Positions 15,471 to 19,448 of a stretch of DNA of 19,448 bases are shown piece after piece. The DNA is from Halanaerobiaceae bacterium (GTDB lineage: Bacteria; Bacillota_F; Halanaerobiia; Halanaerobiales; CSSED10-376): contig PWOK01000087.1 of the NCBI GenBank assembly GCA_003557445.1, positions 1 to 19,448 of the forward strand, written 5' to 3'. The position numbers were made by a program, and so were the translations under genes. Each line of letters opens with the position of its first letter. Positions within the stretch are counted from its first letter, which is position 1. The notes below the pieces were generated by a model, which saw only the letters and a list, made by a program, of their open reading frames with translations, was not told the origin of the DNA and made no database searches.

Positions 15471-16751
15471 ATGGATTATCTTATAATTGGTAATTCAGCT
15501 GCCGGTATAGGTGGAATTGAGGGAATACGAAAGAATGATCAGAAAGGGAAGATTACTATAGTTTCAGAAGAAGCCCATCATGTATATTCCAGACCTTTGA
15601 TTTCATATTATCTGGCAGATCAAGTTTCTTTTGAAGATATGAAGTTTCGTCAGGATAATTTTTATGATATTAATAATGTTAATTTTATACCAGATGAAAA
15701 AGCAATTAAGATAGATATTGAAAATGATAAAGCATTTGTAGCTTCTGGTAGGTCTATTAATTTTGATAAATTATTAATTGCCACAGGTGGTACTCCTTTT
15801 ATACCTCCAATTGAGGGAACTGATAAGAATAATATATATAAATTTTTAAATTTTGCTGATGCCAGCTCATTAAGAAAAAATATTGAAGATATGTTTAATG
15901 ATAATGTGAATAAACCAACAGCAATTATCCTGGGAGCCGGTTTGATTGGTTTAAAGGTAGCAGAGGCTTTAATAAAAAGGGGGATAAAGGTTAAAGTTAT
16001 TGAACTTTCAAATAGGGTTTTGAGTAATATCTTAGATAAAGAAGCTGCTGATATAGTACAATCACATCTTGAAGAACAGGGTATAGAATTTTTCTTAGAG
16101 GATACTATAGAAAAATTTATAGGAGAAAAAAAAGTGAAATCAGTGAAATTAAAATCAGGCCAGAAATTATATTGTGATTTTTCGGTAATAGCAGTTGGAG
16201 TTAGGCCCAATAAAGGGTGGCTGGAAAACACAGATATAAAAATAAATCAGGGAATACTGGTTAATAAAAAATTACAGACCAGCAGTAATAATATTTATGC
16301 AGCTGGAGATGTTAGTGAAGGTTATAATATGTTAACAGGTTCTTCTGCAGTTATTCCAGTATGGCCCAATGCCTATAACCAGGGTTTTGTTGCCGGTCAA
16401 AATATGTCAGGTAAAATACAAAATTATGATGATGGTTTTGCTCGAAACTCTATTAGTTTTTTTGAGCTGCCTATTATTACAGCTGGAGTGATTAATCCTC
16501 CTGAAAATGAAGATTATGAAACTTATGTTTTTAAATCTATTAACCAAAAAACATTTAAAAAAGTTTTAATAAAGAATAATAAAATAAAAGGATTTATTTG
16601 TATAAATTCAATTGATAGAATTGGAATTCTTACCGGTTTGATTAAAGAACAAAAAAACATCCAATTGATTAAGGACAGGATATTAACTGATGATTTTGGA
16701 TTATTGTGTTTTGAAAAAGAATACAGAACTCAAAAACTACTAAAAACCTGA
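15471..16751 (+). CDS. FAD/NAD(P)-dependent oxidoreductase of the glutamate synthase cluster
   Basis: The 426-residue protein is a two-dinucleotide-fold pyridine nucleotide-disulfide oxidoreductase-type flavoprotein. It has an FAD fold at the N-terminus (IIGNSAAGIGG, 5-15), ATGGTPFIPP, a second Rossmann motif for NAD(P)H (ILGAGLIGLKVAEAL, about 154-168), and the FAD ribityl motif IYAAGDVSE (about 275-283). No CxxxxC redox disulfide is evident, so it resembles NADH oxidase/rubredoxin reductase-type enzymes rather than disulfide reductases. It probably oxidises NAD(P)H and reduces the adjacent four-cluster ferredoxin, doing the work of GltD in the bacterial enzyme. The GTG/ATG spacing and a 6-base gap to the previous gene imply cotranscription. 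Confidence 0.9.
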   Translation: MDYLIIGNSAAGIGGIEGIRKNDQKGKITIVSEEAHHVYSRPLISYYLADQVSFEDMKFRQDNFYDINNVNFIPDEKAIKIDIENDKAFVASGRSINFDKLLIATGGTPFIPPIEGTDKNNIYKFLNFADASSLRKNIEDMFNDNVNKPTAIILGAGLIGLKVAEALIKRGIKVKVIELSNRVLSNILDKEAADIVQSHLEEQGIEFFLEDTIEKFIGEKKVKSVKLKSGQKLYCDFSVIAVGVRPNKGWLENTDIKINQGILVNKKLQTSSNNIYAAGDVSEGYNMLTGSSAVIPVWPNAYNQGFVAGQNMSGKIQNYDDGFARNSISFFELPIITAGVINPPENEDYETYVFKSINQKTFKKVLIKNNKIKGFICINSIDRIGILTGLIKEQKNIQLIKDRILTDDFGLLCFEKEYRTQKLLKT

Positions 16752-16769
16752 AGAAAATGAGGTGAAGAT

Positions 16770-17507
16770 ATGCAAGTTATTAATGCTCAGGGTCTTTATT
16801 ATAAAGAATTAAATCAAAAAATCAAAGAATTAATTAAAGAAAAAGAATATGAAATAACCCTTCAAAATGTAAATGGTCAGCGATATATTGGTGATGGTTT
16901 ATCTGATCCTGTTAAAATATATATTGAAGGTGTCCCCGGAAATGACCTTGCGGCTTTTGCCGGGGGAGTAGAAATTAGTGTTAATAATAATGTACAGGAT
17001 GGGATAGGGAATACAATGGATAAAGGAAAGATAATTGTTCATGGTAATACTGGTGATATTCCTGGGTATGCCATGAGAGGTGGCAAAATTTATATAAAAG
17101 GTAGTGTCGGTTATCGAGCTGGTATCCATATGAAGGGATTTCAGGATAAACAACCACTAATAATTATTGGTGGTTCAGCTGGTGATTTTTTTGGTGAATA
17201 TATGGCCGGTGGTTGTATGCTATTACTGGGTATAAATAAAGTTCGTGATGAAGAAATTATCGGTAATCATGTAGCTGTTGGTATGCATGGAGGAATCATT
17301 TATATCAGGGATAAAATAGAGGATTACAAACTTGGCCGTGAAGTTAAATCAGAGCCAGTTAATCAAGAGGATAGAATGAAATTAAGGGATCTGTTATATG
17401 AATACAGTGAGGTTTTTGAATTGGACCTTGAAGAAATCATGGATGCAGATTTTACGAAATTATCTCCAGTTTCAAGCAGGCCCTATGGTAAAATGTATAG
17501 TTATTAA
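16770..17507 (+). CDS. Glutamate synthase GXGXG (alpha C-terminal) domain protein
   Basis: The 245-residue protein is the right-handed beta-helix GXGXG domain that forms the C-terminus of bacterial GltB. Repeating glycine-rich turns are visible: GVPGNDLAAFAGG, GIGNTMDKG, GNTGDIPGYAMRGGKIYIKG, GYRAGIHMKG, GGSAGDFFGEYMAGG and GNHVAVGMHGG. In GltB this domain is structural and helps hold the synthase and glutaminase domains in register; the same role is inferred for the separate subunit. It completes the five-gene set. ATGAGGTGAAG precedes the ATG, with an 18-base gap from the oxidoreductase. Confidence 0.93.
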   Translation: MQVINAQGLYYKELNQKIKELIKEKEYEITLQNVNGQRYIGDGLSDPVKIYIEGVPGNDLAAFAGGVEISVNNNVQDGIGNTMDKGKIIVHGNTGDIPGYAMRGGKIYIKGSVGYRAGIHMKGFQDKQPLIIIGGSAGDFFGEYMAGGCMLLLGINKVRDEEIIGNHVAVGMHGGIIYIRDKIEDYKLGREVKSEPVNQEDRMKLRDLLYEYSEVFELDLEEIMDADFTKLSPVSSRPYGKMYSY

Positions 17508-17554
17508 AAATAAAAAACAAAATATAAATAGACAGGGAGAGAAATTGTTTAAAA

Positions 17555-18127
17555 ATGAAAAAAACTGTTGGAATTCTTGATTTGCAGGGTGGAGTAGCTG
17601 AACATTATAATATTTTAAAAAAATTTGATGATATTAGAGTTTTTAAAATTAAAAAGCCTCAGGAATTAATAAATATAGATGGTTTAATTATTCCCGGAGG
17701 AGAAAGTACAACTATTGGCAAGTTAATTAAAAAATATGGTTTTAAAGAACCAATTATAGAAATGTACAGACAAAAAAAACCACTATGGGGTACCTGTGCA
17801 GGTTTAATAATATTAGCAGAAAAGATTGAAGGACAGAATTTTAATTATCTTGGTATTATTGATATTACAGTAAGAAGAAATGCTTATGGTAGCCAGCTAA
17901 ATAGTTTTATTACAAAAAAATCAATACCTTTATTTTCCAAAAATCTTATTGAACTGGTTTTCATAAGGGCACCTATTATCACTGAAGTTGGTTTAGATGT
18001 AAGAATACTGGCCCGAGTTCAGGATAATATTGTTGCTGTAGAAAAAGATAATGTCCTATTAACATCTTTTCATCCAGAATTGACAGATGATATTGCTGTA
18101 CACAGTTATTTTATCAATAAATTATAA
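17555..18127 (+). CDS. pdxT: Pyridoxal 5'-phosphate synthase glutaminase subunit
   Basis: PdxT hydrolyses glutamine and channels ammonia to PdxS, which builds PLP. The 190-residue class-I amidotransferase has GILDLQGGVAEH (6-17), IIPGGESTTIGKL (45-57), the nucleophile Cys81 in WGTCAGLI, the PdxT signature RNAYGSQLNSF (108-118), and the His173/Glu175 pair in FHPELTDD. The usual WGICAG/GTCAG elbow is intact, so it should be active. No pdxS is adjacent, although pdxS-pdxT pairing is usual. The gap of 47 bases from the glutamate synthase gene has no terminator, so it may share that transcript. AGGGAGAG lies about 14 bases before the ATG, a little far. Confidence 0.92.
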   Translation: MKKTVGILDLQGGVAEHYNILKKFDDIRVFKIKKPQELINIDGLIIPGGESTTIGKLIKKYGFKEPIIEMYRQKKPLWGTCAGLIILAEKIEGQNFNYLGIIDITVRRNAYGSQLNSFITKKSIPLFSKNLIELVFIRAPIITEVGLDVRILARVQDNIVAVEKDNVLLTSFHPELTDDIAVHSYFINKL

Positions 18128-18131
18128 CTAT

Positions 18132-18177
18132 GAAAGGGGGAAGCTTAAATCATAAATGGATTTAAGCAAAAATAATG
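18132..18177 (+). promoter_or_regulatory. purA translation-initiation region: SD, hairpin, start codon
   Basis: GAAAGGGGG (18132-18140) is the only strong Shine-Dalgarno upstream of purA, but it ends 34 bases before ATG 18175. Between them GCTTAAATC (18143-18151) and GATTTAAGC (18159-18167) form a perfect 9-bp stem with loop ATAAATG. If this folds, the effective SD-start distance becomes about 9 bases. The structure has no T-tract. It could equally be a protein-binding dyad. Confidence 0.7.
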
Positions 18178-19437
18178 GTAAATAAGATAGTTGTTGGAGC
18201 TCAATGGGGAGACGAAGGAAAAGGTAAAATTACAGATATGATGGCAGAGGATGCTGATGTTGTTGTTCGTTTTGGTGGAGGTAATAATGCAGGACATACT
18301 GTTATAGTTGGTCAGGAAAAATATGAATTACACCAGATCCCTTCAGGGATTCTTTATCCAGAAAAAAAATGTGTTCTGGGTAATGGAGTAGTGATTGACC
18401 CGGAAGAAATGGTTGAAGAAATGGAAGGTTTAAAAAGAAGGGGTATTAATCTGGATAATTTATTTATAAGTGAATTTGCTCATATAATAATGCCCTATCA
18501 TCGCTTACTTGATAAACTTGAAGAAGAAAGAAAGGGTAAAGGTAAAATTGGAACCACCGGTAAAGGTATTGGACCAGCTTATACAGATAAAGTGGCCAGA
18601 AGAGGTATCAGGGTAATAGACCTTCTGGATCTGGACAAATTGAAAGAAAAACTCACTAAAGTAATGGATTACCAGAATACTGTCCTGGAAAAAGTTTATA
18701 ACAGTAAACCTTTACCTATAGAAGATATTATAGAAGAACTAAAACCATATATAGAAAAGATGAGACCTATGGTTACAGATTGTGCTTTACTACTCGAAAA
18801 GGCCCGTCAGAATGGAGAAAATATATTTTTCGAAGGTGCTCAGGGAACACTGCTTGATATAGATTATGGAAGTTATCCTTATGTAACATCTTCGAACCCT
18901 ACAGCTGGTGGTGTTTGTACCGGTTCAGGGCTTGGTCCGGTTGAAATTGATGAAGTAATTGGAGTAGCCAAAGCATATATTACCCGGGTTGGTGAGGGAC
19001 CTTTTCCCACAGAATTAAATAATGAAATAGGAGAATTTTTAAGGGAAAAGGGTGGTGAATTTGGAGTAACAACTGGAAGACCCCGTCGCTGTGGCTGGCT
19101 GGATCTACCTTTGTTAAGATATGCCATCAGGGTCAATGGCCTGACAGAAATAGCAATGACCAAGCTTGATGTTCTTTCAGGTCTTGATGAAATCAAAGTA
19201 TGTACCGGATATAACTGTCAGGGAAAAATAAAAAAAGATATATCAGCGGTAAATATAGATAATGAACCTGTATTCATAACCTGTTCCGGCTGGTCTGAAG
19301 ATATATCCCATATCAGGGATTTTGAAGATCTTCCTTCTGAAGCCAGAGAATATATTAAGATAATTGAAGAAGAAATCTCTGTACCCATAAAGAAGATTGG
19401 CATTGGTCCGGAAAGAAATCAAATTATCCATCGTTAA
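18175..19437 (+). CDS. purA: Adenylosuccinate synthetase
   Basis: PurA joins IMP and aspartate using GTP to form adenylosuccinate, the first step from IMP to AMP. The 420-residue protein is complete and of normal length. It has GAQWGDEGKGK (8-18) with catalytic Asp13, NAGHT with catalytic His41, GTTGKGIGPAYTDK, FEGAQGTLLDIDYG, YPYVTSSNPTAGG, GPFPTEL, GVTTGRPRRCGW and a C-terminal KLDVLSG base-recognition stretch. The start at ATG 18175 fits the family N-terminus (VNKIVVGAQWGDEGKG). It lies 47 bases after pdxT. No separate promoter is obvious in that gap, so it may be read from upstream. Confidence 0.97.
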   Translation: MVNKIVVGAQWGDEGKGKITDMMAEDADVVVRFGGGNNAGHTVIVGQEKYELHQIPSGILYPEKKCVLGNGVVIDPEEMVEEMEGLKRRGINLDNLFISEFAHIIMPYHRLLDKLEEERKGKGKIGTTGKGIGPAYTDKVARRGIRVIDLLDLDKLKEKLTKVMDYQNTVLEKVYNSKPLPIEDIIEELKPYIEKMRPMVTDCALLLEKARQNGENIFFEGAQGTLLDIDYGSYPYVTSSNPTAGGVCTGSGLGPVEIDEVIGVAKAYITRVGEGPFPTELNNEIGEFLREKGGEFGVTTGRPRRCGWLDLPLLRYAIRVNGLTEIAMTKLDVLSGLDEIKVCTGYNCQGKIKKDISAVNIDNEPVFITCSGWSEDISHIRDFEDLPSEAREYIKIIEEEISVPIKKIGIGPERNQIIHR

Positions 19438-19448
19438 TTCGACATATA

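Noticed and set aside
15662..16231. 189-codon open frame on the minus strand
   Set aside because: It lies wholly inside the oxidoreductase gene, has low-complexity Ser/Ile/Phe-rich composition with no recognisable motif, and is a codon-bias shadow of the + strand gene.
18879..19196. 105-codon minus-strand frame inside purA
   Set aside because: It is antisense to the conserved PurA core and has Ser/Pro-rich shadow composition.

Overview
The window is a compact, AT-rich stretch of bacterial chromosome with every gene on the + strand. Strong AAGGAGG-type ribosome binding sites, the sepF-yggT-ylmH-divIVA cluster and a PyrR-attenuated pyr operon point to a low-GC Firmicute. The ferredoxin-rich, split 'archaeal-type' glutamate synthase and the type 1B (PyrD/PyrK) dihydroorotate dehydrogenase fit an anaerobe. 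A halanaerobial or clostridial anaerobe is my best guess; the genus cannot be fixed from sequence alone.

Layout. (1) 1-1747: tail of a division cluster: the SepF C-terminus, YggT, the S4-domain protein YlmH and DivIVA. (2) 1769-4997: a PLP aminotransferase, a small DUF5665-like membrane protein, a DksA/TraR-type zinc-finger protein, the lipoprotein signal peptidase LspA, and an RluD-type pseudouridine synthase whose reading frame carries an in-frame TAA at codon 49. (3) 5011-5472: a single-stranded DNA-binding protein with its own promoter and no canonical C-terminal tip. (4) 5497-12267: the pyrimidine operon. A TTGACA/TAATAT promoter is followed by a complete PyrR attenuator (PyrR-binding stem-loop, antiterminator, terminator), then pyrR, pyrB, pyrC, pyrF, pyrK, pyrD, a small polytopic membrane protein resembling an ECF-transporter S component, and pyrE. 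A strong intrinsic terminator closes it. Carbamoyl-phosphate synthase genes and a uracil permease gene are absent from the operon. (5) 12308-17507: a five-gene split glutamate synthase: class-II glutaminase domain, ferredoxin/FMN synthase domain, four-cluster ferredoxin, FAD/NAD(P) oxidoreductase and GXGXG domain, with a promoter and a 12-bp palindrome upstream. (6) 17555-18127: pdxT, the glutaminase subunit of PLP synthase, without pdxS beside it. (7) 18175-19437: purA, preceded by a Shine-Dalgarno, a perfect 9-bp hairpin and then the start codon.

The regions connect through nitrogen and nucleotide metabolism. The glutamate synthase makes glutamate from glutamine and 2-oxoglutarate, PdxT draws ammonia from glutamine for PLP, PyrB and PurA use aspartate for pyrimidine and AMP synthesis, and an aminotransferase lies upstream. 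Most of the window is conserved housekeeping DNA. I see no mobile element, CRISPR array, tRNA or rRNA and no clear new defence or biosynthetic system. The points most worth following up are the interrupted rluD, the S-component-like gene inside the pyr operon, the hairpin between SD and start of purA, the pdxS-less pdxT linked to glutamate synthase, and the tail-less SSB.
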